DNA from: CAWKGV01 sp963849305
Lineage (GTDB): Bacteria; Pseudomonadota; Alphaproteobacteria; Acetobacterales; Acetobacteraceae
Length of the DNA: 64,000 nt
NCBI GenBank assembly: GCA_963849305.1
Contig: CAWKGV010000008.1
Coordinates: forward strand, 297,767 to 361,766
Direction of reading: 5' to 3'
Within the stretch, counting starts at the first letter, position 1; each line of letters begins with the position of its first letter. A model generated the notes under the pieces. It had not been told where the DNA came from. It ran no database searches and worked only from the letters and a program-made list of their open reading frames with translations. A program made the translations under genes and the position numbers. Below are positions 9,370 to 18,789 of this stretch, in pieces.

Positions 9370-9554
9370 GAGCGGCTCCTTTCGTCTGTCGGCGGGCGCC
9401 TTACCCAAGAGAGGCTTAAGGCGGTAACGCCGGGGACTGGATAATAGTCCACGCACTGGCAGGGATGTTACGTCCCGGCGGGCCTGCCCCGGTGTGGCGG
9501 CGGGTCGCCGGACGGCGCGCCGGGGCTTCCTGCCTGACCGCTCCAGCACCGCCA

Positions 9555-9583
9555 CATATACAGGACCGTGTTAGTCCTGTCAA
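9555..9583 (-). promoter_or_regulatory. Candidate sigma-70 promoter of rpoH
   Basis: On the minus strand the -35 hexamer TTGACA (9583-9578) is perfect. A 17-base spacer separates it from a -10-like TATATG (9560-9555). It lies in the 230-base gap between rluD and rpoH and points at rpoH, giving a leader of about 180 bases before the GTG start. It could drive housekeeping transcription; other start sites may exist. Confidence 0.6.
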
Positions 9584-9601
9584 TATCGCTGACCTAATGG
9601 G

Positions 9602-10603
9602 TCAGAAATGTGGCGGACGCAGAACACGATCCAGCGAAGCGATCAAGTCGCGCATGTCCTCCGGTGGGGCGGTTTCGAAGGCAAGCGGCCGGCCATTGCG
9701 GGGATGCGCGAAGCCAAGCCGCGCCGCATGGAGCGCCTGGCGCGGGAAGTCGAGCAACTGGAGCCGCGACGGCTCGGGCAGGGTCCGAGCGACCGCGGGG
9801 ATGCGACGAAGATAGAGCGGATCACCGATCGCCGGATGCCCGCGGTTGGCGAGATGGACCCGGATCTGGTGGGTCCGGCCGGTGGCCAGGTGACATTCCA
9901 GCAACGCGGCGGCGGGCGGCCAGCCGTGTAGCGTGCGGTAGCGGGTGAGCGCCGGCTTACCGCCGCCGTGCGGGCGGACGGCCATCCGCTTGCGCTCGTG
10001 CGGGTCGCGACCGATCGCGCCTTCGATCTCTCCGGCGGCCGGATTCGGTACGCCCCAGCAGAGTGCCAGATAGGCGCGGTCCAGATCGCGGGCGGCGAAG
10101 GCGGCGGAGAGCGCGCGCATGGCAAGCTCGGTCTTCGCCGCTACCATGACCCCGGACGTGTCCTTGTCCAGCCGATGCACGATGCCGGGCCGACGTTCTC
10201 CGCCGATGCCGGTGAGGCTGGCGCCGCAATGGGCCAGCAGGGCGTTGACGAGGGTGCCGTCCAGATTGCCGGGCGCCGGATGGACAACCAGGCCGGGTGG
10301 CTTGTCGAGCACGATCAGGTCCGTGTCTTCGTAAAGAATCGGGAACGGAATCGGCTGCGGCTCGGGCGCGGCCGGTTCCGGGGGCGGGAGGGTGAGGATA
10401 TAGGAGGCCCCGGCGCGGACCGGCTCGGCCGGCGTGGTCAGTGGGGCATCGCCGCGATGCAGATGGCCGGCTTCGATCAGCGACTTGACGCGCGAGCGGG
10501 AGATCACGCCGATGCGCTCGGCCACGAACCGGTCGGTGCGGGCGCCGGCATCTTCCGGGCCGGCGGTGAGATGGATCGGGCCGGACGGCGCCGTCTCTGC
10601 CAT
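9602..10603 (-). CDS. rluD: 23S rRNA pseudouridine synthase, RluA family
   Basis: 333 residues from the ATG giving MAETAPSG; the longer frame upstream runs into the divergent gene. An N-terminal S4 RNA-binding domain is visible (RTDRFVAERIGVISRSRVKS, residues about 20-80). The catalytic aspartate sits in the family motif HRLDKDTSG, with downstream GRTHQIRVHL. The family isomerises uridines in helix 69 of 23S rRNA. The position immediately upstream of rpoH, with a divergent DUF6476-type gene, is a common alphaproteobacterial arrangement. Confidence 0.92.
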   Translation of the reverse strand: MAETAPSGPIHLTAGPEDAGARTDRFVAERIGVISRSRVKSLIEAGHLHRGDAPLTTPAEPVRAGASYILTLPPPEPAAPEPQPIPFPILYEDTDLIVLDKPPGLVVHPAPGNLDGTLVNALLAHCGASLTGIGGERRPGIVHRLDKDTSGVMVAAKTELAMRALSAAFAARDLDRAYLALCWGVPNPAAGEIEGAIGRDPHERKRMAVRPHGGGKPALTRYRTLHGWPPAAALLECHLATGRTHQIRVHLANRGHPAIGDPLYLRRIPAVARTLPEPSRLQLLDFPRQALHAARLGFAHPRNGRPLAFETAPPEDMRDLIASLDRVLRPPHF

Positions 10604-10662
10604 CAGGTGCGCATAGCGCGGATCGGCTGCGGGAGCGAGGGACGGGCGGTAAGGGGAGGGGG

Positions 10663-10941
10663 ATGCGCGCTCTGCAATTCGTGACGGTGGCGTTGGGCAT
10701 CCTGATCTTGGCCGGGACGGCGGTGCTGATCGCAACCATCGTCAAGCGCGCGAGTGCCCCGACGTCGAGCGGCCCGCCGGTTGCGGCGACGCTGGACGAA
10801 CCGGCGGGCACGCGGATCGCGGGCATCGCCGCGGTGCAGGACCGGCTGGCGGTGGCGTTGCAGGGCGGCGGCCCGGACCGGGTGGTGCTGATCGACCCGC
10901 GCTCGGGGGCGGCGGTGGGGCGGATCGCGGTTGGGCGGTAG
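10663..10941 (+). CDS. DUF6476-type small membrane protein
   Basis: 92 residues. One N-terminal transmembrane helix (FVTVALGILILAGTAVLIAT) is followed by a short soluble domain in which alternating hydrophobic segments (RVVLIDPRSGAAVGRIAVG) look like a partial beta-propeller blade. Size, layout and divergent position beside rluD match the small DUF6476-type proteins of alphaproteobacteria. No function is known. The gene starts 59 bases from rluD. Confidence 0.7.
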   Translation: MRALQFVTVALGILILAGTAVLIATIVKRASAPTSSGPPVAATLDEPAGTRIAGIAAVQDRLAVALQGGGPDRVVLIDPRSGAAVGRIAVGR

Positions 10942-11029
10942 CGACGTGGCGCGCGGATACGCCCTGTCCGTCCCCGATTGAAAAGACACTTTTTCTCCCC
11001 GTTAGAAATGTCGCGGTGCGCCAAGTAGA

Positions 11030-11369
11030 GATGACACCCTGTCGCGTGCCAGGGCAGCCCATCCAGGATCGTGCTGTGCTCGCCGCTTGCATCGAGGCGG
11101 CTGATCCGCCCCGGATGGCCGCCCTCGGAGATGAACAGGCTCCCTTGGTGCCAGGTCAGGCCGTTCACCGGCGGGCGAAGCCCGTCCAACAACAGCTCGC
11201 GCCCGCCATCGGCATCGAACCGCCACACCCGCCCTCCCGCCCGGGCGCCGGCGAACGGCAGTCCGGACTCGGCCACGTAAAGGGTGCCCGATCGTTCCAA
11301 GGTGACGCTGGTCGGAAACGAAAGCCCGTCGGCCACAAGCTCCCGCTGAAGTGCATCCGGCTCGGCCAT
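11030..11369 (-). pseudogene. Truncated NHL/SMP-30-like beta-propeller gene, 5' part only
   Basis: The first ~112 codons read as a beta-propeller protein: repeated blades such as GTLYVAESGLPF, GRVWRFDADGG, GLTWHQGSLFISEGG and GRISRLDASGE. These resemble gluconolactonase or NHL-repeat proteins, which normally exceed 300 residues. Homology stops near 11030. The frame stays open beyond that but reads only shadow sequence opposite rluD. The gene begins four bases after the stop of the preceding cox-operon gene, so it was probably the last gene of that operon and lost its 3' part. Confidence 0.55.
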
Positions 11370-11373
11370 GCGA

Positions 11374-11850
11374 TCAGAGGCCCGGCTGCGCGGTCGCGCC
11401 CTGGCAGGCGGCGAACGCGGCGGGGCTCACACCGATCCAAACGGTGCCGACGAAGAACAGTCCGCAAACCATCGCCCCGGTCAGCGCGAGGAACTGTGTC
11501 TGCGCAACTTTGCTGCGCGGATCGACCTCCGGGCCGCGCCGCAGGTGCAGCCAGATCGATAGATTCCACACCCCGATGGCAAGCGTCACCAGCGCCACCG
11601 CGATCATCAATCCGAGCAGGGCGAATTTCTGCGAATTCAATCCGGCCGTCTGCTGCTGATAGAAATGGCTGTGGCAGCCCGTGCCCTCGATCGAGTAGAG
11701 CGCCACGAAGTAACACGCCCACAGCATCGGGGCGAACAGGAAGCCGGGAACGCTGGCGGGAAATCGCCGGTCGCCGCCATAGGGCGATTGGTTGAGCCCA
11801 AGCCGCTTGCCCAGCCGTGCTAACGCAGTCCCCAGGGCCGACGGTTTCAT
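11374..11850 (-). CDS. Membrane protein of the cytochrome oxidase operon
   Basis: 158 residues with three or four transmembrane helices: about 34-52 (GFLFAPMLWACYFVALYSI), 77-98, 117-140. Its position directly after the CoxA/CoxC fusion, 25 bases downstream, suggests an accessory or subunit-IV-like protein of the terminal oxidase. The sequence itself carries no motif I recognise. The frame is intact, unlike most genes of this operon. Confidence 0.6.
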   Translation of the reverse strand: MKPSALGTALARLGKRLGLNQSPYGGDRRFPASVPGFLFAPMLWACYFVALYSIEGTGCHSHFYQQQTAGLNSQKFALLGLMIAVALVTLAIGVWNLSIWLHLRRGPEVDPRSKVAQTQFLALTGAMVCGLFFVGTVWIGVSPAAFAACQGATAQPGL

Positions 11851-11875
11851 CTGCGGATCGCTCCCGGCTCCTGCG

Positions 11876-14383
11876 CTATAGGAAGATGATTCCCAGCATC
11901 ACCAGCATCTGCACCGCCGCGTACATGCTGAACACGCCGGTGGTCCAGATGGCGATGTAGCGATGCGATTTCACAAATCCGGCGAGGCCGCGAGCCATCG
12001 TGTACACCATCATCGGCACCGCCGCCGCCAGATGCAACGCGCCAAAGCCCGCCAGCGTGACCACCTCGGCGGCGTAGGCATCCGAGGTGTAGTCGAACGG
12101 CAGATCGCTGAAGATCTTCCAAACGCACCATGCCGCGACCGCGAGCAGCGCGGTGCTGACCAGCAGCCCCGGTAGCATAAACAGCATCCGGCCGTGGCGG
12201 CCGGCTAGGCGGGAGAGATAGACGGTCCCTAGACTGACCACGAGCAAGCCGGTGGCGGCGAAGGCGTAACCATGATGGCCGATCACGTAGCCGGGGGGTG
12301 GCCAGAACTCGGTCGTCGCCCATTGAAAGAAGTAGCTGTAAACGAGCGTCCCCCAGGCGGCGAAGTCGGCCATCAGGAAGATGATCATGCCCAGATGTTC
12401 GTTCGATTTGTGGTCGCCGAAACTCACCGGCAGGCGCAATCCGTGGCCGACATCGATCTCGTCCTCGATCGGATGGCGGTCCCAGAGCCAAACCGCGACG
12501 CCAAGAATCGTGCCGCCGACGCCGCCGATCGCGAGCCAGGGCATCCGGGCCAGCAGCGCGGCCGCGATCAGCGTGACCATCATCGCCGTGAACAGCGGCA
12601 TGTAGCTCGGTTTCGGCAGTCGCACGACCTGATCGGGCTCGGCGCCGACCATTGACGTACCCAGCATCTCCTTCGCGTCCTCATGCACGCGCGGCAGGAA
12701 GCCTTCGCCACGCGCGATCAGGCCGGCCAGGTCCGAATCGTCCCAGATCGGGTCTTGGCTGCGTAATTCGGGGATGCTGCGGAACTTGTAGGGCGTCACC
12801 GGCAGCGGCTGCGCCCATTCCAACGTTCCCGCGTTCCAGGGATTGATCCCCGCGTCGGCGCCCCCCCAGAAGTGCCAAGCGAGGTTCACCAAGAACAGCA
12901 GCACGCCGATCGCGAACACATAGCCGCCGATCGTGGAGGCGAAGTTGGTCGGTTCCCAACCCGAGGCGGCCGGGTATGTGTATATGCGCCGCGGCATCCC
13001 CCACAGCCCGCTGATGAACATCGGCAGGAAGGCCAGGTTGAAGCCGAAAAACATGACCCAGAACGTGACCCGGCCAAGCCGCTCGGACAGCATCCGCCCG
13101 CTCACCAGCGGCATCCAATAGTGCAGGGCGGCGAAGAGCGGGAACACCATGCCGCCGATGATCACGTAATGGAAATGCGAGACGACGTAGTAGGAGTCGT
13201 TCACCTGCCAGTTGAACGGCACGATCGCCAGCGTGACGCCCGATAGCCCGCCAAGCACGAAGATGAACACGAACCCCAGCAGGAACAGGAATGGCGTTGT
13301 GATCACCGGCCGGCCGTGCCAGATCGTCGCCAGGTAAGCGAAGATCTGGATGCCGCTCGGCACCGCGACCGCCAGGCTCGCGCCCGAGAAAAACGACAGA
13401 GCGGTGCGCGGGATGCCGGTGGTGAACATGTGGTGGACCCACACGCCGAAGCTGAAGAATACCGTCCCGACAATGGCGAGCACGATCCAGTCATAGGCGA
13501 TCAGGCGTGCGCGCGCGAAGGTGGGCAGGATGGTGGAGACAATCCCGGCGCCAGGGAGGAAGATCACATAGACCTCGGGGTGGCCGAAGATCCAGAACAG
13601 GTGTTCCCACAGCAGCGGCTTGCCGTCGGCTGAGGGGATGAAGAACGGCAAACCCAACCCCCGCTCGGCCTCCGCCATGAGCGCCGCGATGATGATTACC
13701 GGGAAGCCAAAGATAATCATGAAACTGGTGCCAAGCATGTACCAGGCATAAGTCGGCATCCGGTTGATCGTGAACCCAGGCGCCCGGCTCTTGAGAATAG
13801 TTACGGTCAGCTCGATTGCGGCGATCACACTCGAGCTCTCGACCAGAGCCACGCCGAAATACCAGAAATCCTGATTGAGCCGCGGCGAGAATTGCGGCGC
13901 GGTCAGCGGCTGATACATGAACCAGCCGGCGTCCGGGGCGCCTTGGACCAGGAAGCTAACGTAGAGGAGAATCCCGCCGGCGAGGTAGATCCAATAGCCG
14001 AACGCCGTCAGGCGTGGGAACGCGATGTCGCGCGCGCCGATAATCATCGGCAGCAGGAAGATCGCGGTAGCGAGCATGACCGGTGTTGCAAAGAGGAACA
14101 ACATGGTCGTGCCGTGCATCGTGAAGATCTGGTTGTACTGGTAGGGCGTTAGCACGTGGTTTTCGGGGAAGATGAGCTGCGTGCGCATGAACATCGCCTC
14201 GATCCCGCCCACCAGGAAGAAAATGAAGGCGGTGACGATGTAGCGCCGGCCGAGAACAACGTGGTTGGCGGCCGATAGCCGACCCAGCCAGCGCGGCGTG
14301 CGCCAGACCCGGTCGAACTCGCTTTCGATCGGTGCGCCGGCCGGCTCCTCGCCGGGACCGGCGGTGACGCCGATGCCGCTCAT
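11876..14383 (-). CDS. ctaD: Cytochrome c oxidase subunit I-III fusion
   Basis: 835 residues. Residues about 35-550 are heme-copper oxidase subunit I. They include the HPEVY motif with the His and Tyr that flank the binuclear centre, the HH pair (WVHHMFTTG) and HFHYVIIGG. Residues about 640-835 are a subunit III domain with further helices (LGMIIFLMADFAAWGTLVYS, HGYAFAATGLLVVSLGTVYL). Such I-III fusions occur in caa3-type oxidases. Its start overlaps the coxB stop (ATGA). The frame is intact, but its partner coxB is destroyed, so a working complex would need CoxB from elsewhere. Confidence 0.93.
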   Translation of the reverse strand: MSGIGVTAGPGEEPAGAPIESEFDRVWRTPRWLGRLSAANHVVLGRRYIVTAFIFFLVGGIEAMFMRTQLIFPENHVLTPYQYNQIFTMHGTTMLFLFATPVMLATAIFLLPMIIGARDIAFPRLTAFGYWIYLAGGILLYVSFLVQGAPDAGWFMYQPLTAPQFSPRLNQDFWYFGVALVESSSVIAAIELTVTILKSRAPGFTINRMPTYAWYMLGTSFMIIFGFPVIIIAALMAEAERGLGLPFFIPSADGKPLLWEHLFWIFGHPEVYVIFLPGAGIVSTILPTFARARLIAYDWIVLAIVGTVFFSFGVWVHHMFTTGIPRTALSFFSGASLAVAVPSGIQIFAYLATIWHGRPVITTPFLFLLGFVFIFVLGGLSGVTLAIVPFNWQVNDSYYVVSHFHYVIIGGMVFPLFAALHYWMPLVSGRMLSERLGRVTFWVMFFGFNLAFLPMFISGLWGMPRRIYTYPAASGWEPTNFASTIGGYVFAIGVLLFLVNLAWHFWGGADAGINPWNAGTLEWAQPLPVTPYKFRSIPELRSQDPIWDDSDLAGLIARGEGFLPRVHEDAKEMLGTSMVGAEPDQVVRLPKPSYMPLFTAMMVTLIAAALLARMPWLAIGGVGGTILGVAVWLWDRHPIEDEIDVGHGLRLPVSFGDHKSNEHLGMIIFLMADFAAWGTLVYSYFFQWATTEFWPPPGYVIGHHGYAFAATGLLVVSLGTVYLSRLAGRHGRMLFMLPGLLVSTALLAVAAWCVWKIFSDLPFDYTSDAYAAEVVTLAGFGALHLAAAVPMMVYTMARGLAGFVKSHRYIAIWTTGVFSMYAAVQMLVMLGIIFL

Positions 14384-14763
14384 TTCAGGCTTTCCAGGAA
14401 AGTTGCAAGGACTTGCAGCGTGTGCGGATCGAGCGTGTCGAACGACAGCATGTCGTTCCCGGGCTTCAGCGATTGGTTGTGCGCGATCCAGAGCGCGATG
14501 TTGTGCGGGTCGGTGGCGAGCAGCCCGGCGCCGATGGTGAGCCGGCTGCCGACATGGGTAAGGTCAGGCCCGACCACGCCGAACGACTGGAGCCCGCGAA
14601 TCGTGTGGCAGAACACGCAGGACAGGGTGCGAAACGCCAGATAGCCTTCGAGCACGGGACCGCCGGTCGGCTCCGCGGCTGCCCCGCGCTCGTGCGCGAG
14701 CCAGGCGTCGAAGTCGGCCGGCGCGTGCGCCACCACCCAGAGCGCCATCTCGGCGTGGTCTAG

Positions 14764-16215
14764 CAGCCTGTCGGATTGAGATACCCGATCACGCGATCGG
14801 TGGCTAGAATCGGCGGATGTCGAATTTTGTGCCGTTCAACCGCGACCAGGCCTTTCTGCTGCCGCCCGACCTAAAGACTTGGCTGCCGGAGGATGATCTT
14901 GCGCACTTCGTGGTGGCCGCGGTGGAGCGGGTACCGCTCGGGGCGTTCCGAGTGGCGGAGCGAGCGTGCGGCAAGCCGCAGTATCACCCGCGGCTGATGC
15001 TGGCGCTGCTGATCTACAGCTACGCCAACGGCATCTTCTCGTCGCGGCGGATCGAGCGGGCAACCTACCGTGACATCGCGGTTCGCTTCGTGGCGGCCAA
15101 CCTGCACCCCGACCACGACACGATCGCGGTGTTCCGACGCTCGAACAAAGCGGCCTTCGAGGCGGCCTTCCTGCAAGTGCTGCTGCTGGCGCGCGAGAGT
15201 GGGCTGCTGCGGCTCGGCACGGTGTCGATCGATGGGACCAAGATCGACGCCAATGCCTCGAAGATCCGCTCCGTGCGCTACGACCGGGCGCAGGAATTGC
15301 GGGCCAAGCTGGCGGCTGACATCGCCGCGCTGACCGCGCAGGCCGAAGCGGCCGACGCCGGGGACCACGACCCGCAAGCGTTGCCGGCAGAACTGGCCCG
15401 GCGCAACGCGCTCCAGGCGAAGCTCGATGCTGCCTGCGAGCGGCTGGAAGCCGAGGCACGCGCCGAAGCTGAGGCCGCCCGCCCAGCTTATGAGGCCAAG
15501 AAGGCCGCCTATGACGCCAAGAACGGGCGTCGCGGCCGGCCGCCGAAACCGCCCGATGATACGCCGCCACCAGAGCGACAAAGCAACCTGACGGACCCGG
15601 ACAGCGCCCTGATGCGACGCTCGGATGCGCATGAATACCGCCAAGCCTACAACGCACAGGCGGTGGTGTGCGCCGACGGTGCGCAACTGATCCTGGCGAC
15701 CAACCTGGTCGCGACCCCAGCCGATGCGCCGAGCTTTGCCGCGACTACCCTGGCAATGGAAACAACCATTGGCCTACCCAAGATCGTTCTGGCCGATACC
15801 GGTTTTGCCAGCGGCCCAGCGGTGGCGGACCTGCACGCACATGGCATCGAGCCATTGGTGGCGATCGGGCGGACCCAGCCGCACCGGCCCTACGACTTCC
15901 GTCCGCCGCCGCCGCAAACCACGCCGCGCCGGATCACCGAGCCTTGGCGCCTGGCGATGAAAGCCAAGCTGGAGACCGAAGATGCCAAGAACCTCTACAA
16001 AAGACGCAAGCAGACCATCGAACCGGTGTTTGGCATCATCAAGAGCGCCATGGGCTTCGTCCGCTTCCACCTGCGCGGCATCCAAAAGGTTGCCGCCGAG
16101 TGGACCCTGACCGCGCTCGCCTACAACTGCAGGCAAATCGCCCGCCTGCAGGCGGCGTGAACACCCCAGCCGGCTTGCTCATTGGCTCAGCCGGCAGGCT
16201 GAATCCGACAGGCTG
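14764..16215 (+). mobile_element. IS1182-family insertion sequence, complete, in coxB
   Basis: 1,452 bases bounded by terminal inverted repeats beginning CAGCCTGTCGGATT at both ends; the left end reads ...GATTGAG and the right ...GATTCAG. It is flanked by direct CTAG copies at 14760-14763 and 16216-16219, the palindromic four-base target usual for the family. One intact transposase gene lies inside, oriented opposite to the operon it interrupts. Confidence 0.93.
14817..16160 (+). CDS. IS1182-family transposase
   Basis: 447 residues and intact. The N-terminal domain (FNRDQAFLLPPDLKTWLPED) and a DDE catalytic core are present: the first Asp in SIDGTKIDANAS, the second in ADTGFAS, and a Glu in the C-terminal KQTIEPVFGIIKSAMGF. 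A charged coiled-coil insert of about 100 residues with GRPPKPP lies between the first and second catalytic segments, as is usual for this family. It catalyses cut-and-paste movement of the surrounding element. The start is 53 bases inside the left end. Confidence 0.93.
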   Translation: MSNFVPFNRDQAFLLPPDLKTWLPEDDLAHFVVAAVERVPLGAFRVAERACGKPQYHPRLMLALLIYSYANGIFSSRRIERATYRDIAVRFVAANLHPDHDTIAVFRRSNKAAFEAAFLQVLLLARESGLLRLGTVSIDGTKIDANASKIRSVRYDRAQELRAKLAADIAALTAQAEAADAGDHDPQALPAELARRNALQAKLDAACERLEAEARAEAEAARPAYEAKKAAYDAKNGRRGRPPKPPDDTPPPERQSNLTDPDSALMRRSDAHEYRQAYNAQAVVCADGAQLILATNLVATPADAPSFAATTLAMETTIGLPKIVLADTGFASGPAVADLHAHGIEPLVAIGRTQPHRPYDFRPPPPQTTPRRITEPWRLAMKAKLETEDAKNLYKRRKQTIEPVFGIIKSAMGFVRFHLRGIQKVAAEWTLTALAYNCRQIARLQAA

Positions 16216-17615
16216 CTAGCCCGCAGAACTCGGCGCATTGGGCACGATAGCGGCCCGGCTTGTCGGCCTGGATCACCATGCGGTTCCGGATGCCGGGGAT
16301 CAGCTGCGTCTTCCCGCCCATGCCGGGGACCCACAGGCTATGGATCACGTCGTTAGAGGTGAGGAAGATCTCCGCCGGCCGGCCGGTGGGCACGTGAATC
16401 TCGTTAGACGTAAAAAACGACAGATCGCCCCGCCCGGGTTCCAGGTACTGAACGCGCCACCACCATTGATTGCCCTGCACCTCGACCCGCAATGTGCCGG
16501 GCGGAACGTCGGCGGTCCAAAGCCGGGCGACGGCGAAGCTCATTGGCAGCAGGATGGAGAAGCAGACGATTGGCAGCACGACGCCGCCCGCGATTACGAT
16601 GGCATTGGTGCTGACGTTCGGCCGCTGGTCGGGACGCGTGTAGAGCACATACGCATACAGCGCCACGACCAGCGCCAGGATCGCCATGCCGACGCCGAAC
16701 ATCCACCACCAGAGCGTGGCGATCTCGCTGGCGTTGACTCCACCCGGCGCCAGCACCGATTGCACGCCGGCCACAGCCGGCGAGCGCCGCCAACGGCATC
16801 AGGTGAAGCCACGGAGCTGCCCGGCGGCGCACCGCGCTACGCCCGCCCGTGCGATACCGCCATCCGGCGCCCCCAGATCATTTCTTCAACGCGCCGGCGC
16901 CGCCCGTTGCGGGCTGCTGATTGCCGCTGAGGGTCGGCTGGTTGCCGCCGGTTGGCTGCCCGCCGGCTGGCGCCGGAGGCTTCCCGGAGCTTGGGGGCGA
17001 GGACGGTTGCGTGGGGGCAGGGGACGCCGCGTTCGCGGCGAGCTGCGGTCGTTGCCCGCTGCTGAACGGCTCGAGATGCGCCCACGGATTGTCGGTCGTC
17101 AGCGCCTCGGCTGGTACCTGCTGCACCGCCGGCGACTGCGGCGAGCGCGAGATCGTTCTTCCTTCTTGCCGGTCGGCTCCTCGGCGATGCTCTGGATGTA
17201 GGCGGCCAGCTCCCAGATAGTCTTGTCAGGCAACATGCCGCCGAACGCCGGCATCCCGTTCTTTCGGCCATGCACGATGGTGAGATAGATGTTCTCCGCC
17301 GACGATCCGAACAGCCATTGTTGGTCGCTGAGCGCCGGCCCCTCGCCGCCGGCCCCGTTGTTGGCATGGCAGCCGATGCAGTTGAACGCGATGAAGTGCT
17401 GCATCCCGCGCTTAACCGCCTCCGGATCACCCGCGACCGGGCTCTTGATCTCGGGGCTAACGGCGACGCCGCCGGGGAAGTTGTTGGAAATACGCACTTG
17501 CAAAAGTTTCTGCGCCAGGTCGGCGGGCGTGTACTGCTCGCGCGGTGGCACTTTCGGCTTGTACGACCAGAGCTGGATCGACTCTCCCGGCACCTGGTCG
17601 GTATTGACCACCTAA

Positions 17616-18789
17616 GGACACTCTGAAAAAGCCGCTCTCGACACGGTCACGGAACAGCCTGTAGGGCGGGTTCTGCGGATTTCGTGCGGGGCCGATATGC
17701 GACAAGCGACTCTGGCGAGCGTCAACTTCGAGCGCTACAGCAAAACCACGCGTCGCGCCGCGTTCCTTGCCGAGATGGACCGCGTTGTGCCGTGGCAGGA
17801 CCTCTGCCGGCTGATCGAGCCGGTCTATCCGAAGCCAGGCCACGGCCGTCCGCCGATCGGCCTTGAGCGCATGGTGCGCATTTACTTCCTGCAGCTCTGG
17901 TTCAACCTCTCGGATCCGGCGGTGGAGGAGGCGCTGTATGATTCAGCCTCGATGCGGCAGTTCGCCGGCATCGATCTCGGTCGGGAGCCGGCACCGGACG
18001 AGACCACGGTGTGCAAATTCCGCCACCTGCTGGAGAAGCACGAACTCGGCAAGCGGATACTCGAGACTGTCAATGAACATCTCGAGAACCGAGGATTGAA
18101 GGTGGGCACTGGCACAATCGTCGACGCGACCATTATCAGCGCCCCGAGTTCGACCAAGAATGCGTCCAAGCAGCGCGATCCCGAGATGCATCAGACCAGA
18201 AAGGGCCAGCAGTGGTATTTTGGCATGAAGGCGCATCTCGGGGTGGATAGCAAAACCAAGCTGATCCATTCCGTGGTTGCCACCGCGGCGAATGTGCATG
18301 ATGCGGCGGTGCTTGGTGATCTGCTGCACGGCGAGGAAACGCGGGTGTGGGGTGACCAGGCCTATCGCGGCCAACGCGAGGTGATCCGCGAGCATGCGCC
18401 GCACGCGCAAGACTTCACCAACCGGCGCTATCGGCATCGTGGCGTGGTCGATGAGGCGGAGAAGGCACGCAACCGCACCAAATCGACGGTGCGAGCCAAG
18501 GTCGAGCACAGCATCGGCGTGATCAAGCGTGTGTTTGGCTTTGTGAAAGTGCGCTATCGTGGGCTGGACAAGAACGCCCACCGGCTGTTCGTGACTTGTG
18601 GACTGGCTAACCTTCATCTCGCTCGCAAGGTGCTGGTGCGCGCCTGACGGGAGATCTGCGCCCAAAATGGCGCCCTGCCGCCGGCGAGGGAGGCCAAATC
18701 GTCGTAAAACCCGACTCCAAGCGCAATTTGGTTGCTGTCGTTCCTTTTCTCGACCGAGCCGGCCCGGTTACTCCTTGATCAGAGTGTCC
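17616..18789 (+). mobile_element. IS5-type insertion sequence, complete, in a cytochrome c gene
   Basis: 1,174 bases. The ends share the inverted repeat GGACACTCTGA. Direct CTAA copies flank it at 17612-17615 and 18790-18793, matching the YTAR target of IS5 relatives. It carries one intact transposase gene opposite in direction to the operon. Confidence 0.9.
17697..18647 (+). CDS. IS5-family transposase
   Basis: 316 residues and intact. The N-terminal domain (PVYPKPGHGRPPIGLERMV) and DDE triad positions are clear: Asp in GTIVDATIISAPSS, Asp in VWGDQAYRGQ, and Glu in RAKVEHSIGVIKRVFGF followed by YRGL. It moves the surrounding 1.17-kb element. Length and motif order are normal for the IS5 group. 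Confidence 0.93.
   Translation: MRQATLASVNFERYSKTTRRAAFLAEMDRVVPWQDLCRLIEPVYPKPGHGRPPIGLERMVRIYFLQLWFNLSDPAVEEALYDSASMRQFAGIDLGREPAPDETTVCKFRHLLEKHELGKRILETVNEHLENRGLKVGTGTIVDATIISAPSSTKNASKQRDPEMHQTRKGQQWYFGMKAHLGVDSKTKLIHSVVATAANVHDAAVLGDLLHGEETRVWGDQAYRGQREVIREHAPHAQDFTNRRYRHRGVVDEAEKARNRTKSTVRAKVEHSIGVIKRVFGFVKVRYRGLDKNAHRLFVTCGLANLHLARKVLVRA

Larger units (their letters stand above)
14380..16832 (-). pseudogene. coxB: Cytochrome c oxidase subunit II with fused cytochrome c domain, split by an IS element
   Basis: The 5' part encodes two transmembrane helices and the CuA cupredoxin domain, ending ...QCAEFCGL. The 3' part resumes with DHAEMALWVVAHAP and carries a heme-binding CVFCH motif, as in caa3-type subunit II. 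Removing the IS and one CTAG copy restores CGL-DHAEMALWV exactly. A second lesion lies near the N-terminus. The lipoprotein signal (MPLAALAGC) is in a different frame from the mature start (AGVQSVLAPGGVNASE), consistent with one extra G after the Cys codon. The ATGA overlap with the subunit I-III gene remains. Confidence 0.9.

Noticed and set aside
9957..11029. 470-codon minus-strand frame continuing past the beta-propeller fragment
   Set aside because: Only the first ~112 codons look like protein; the rest is Arg-rich and overlaps rluD and the DUF6476 gene in another frame.
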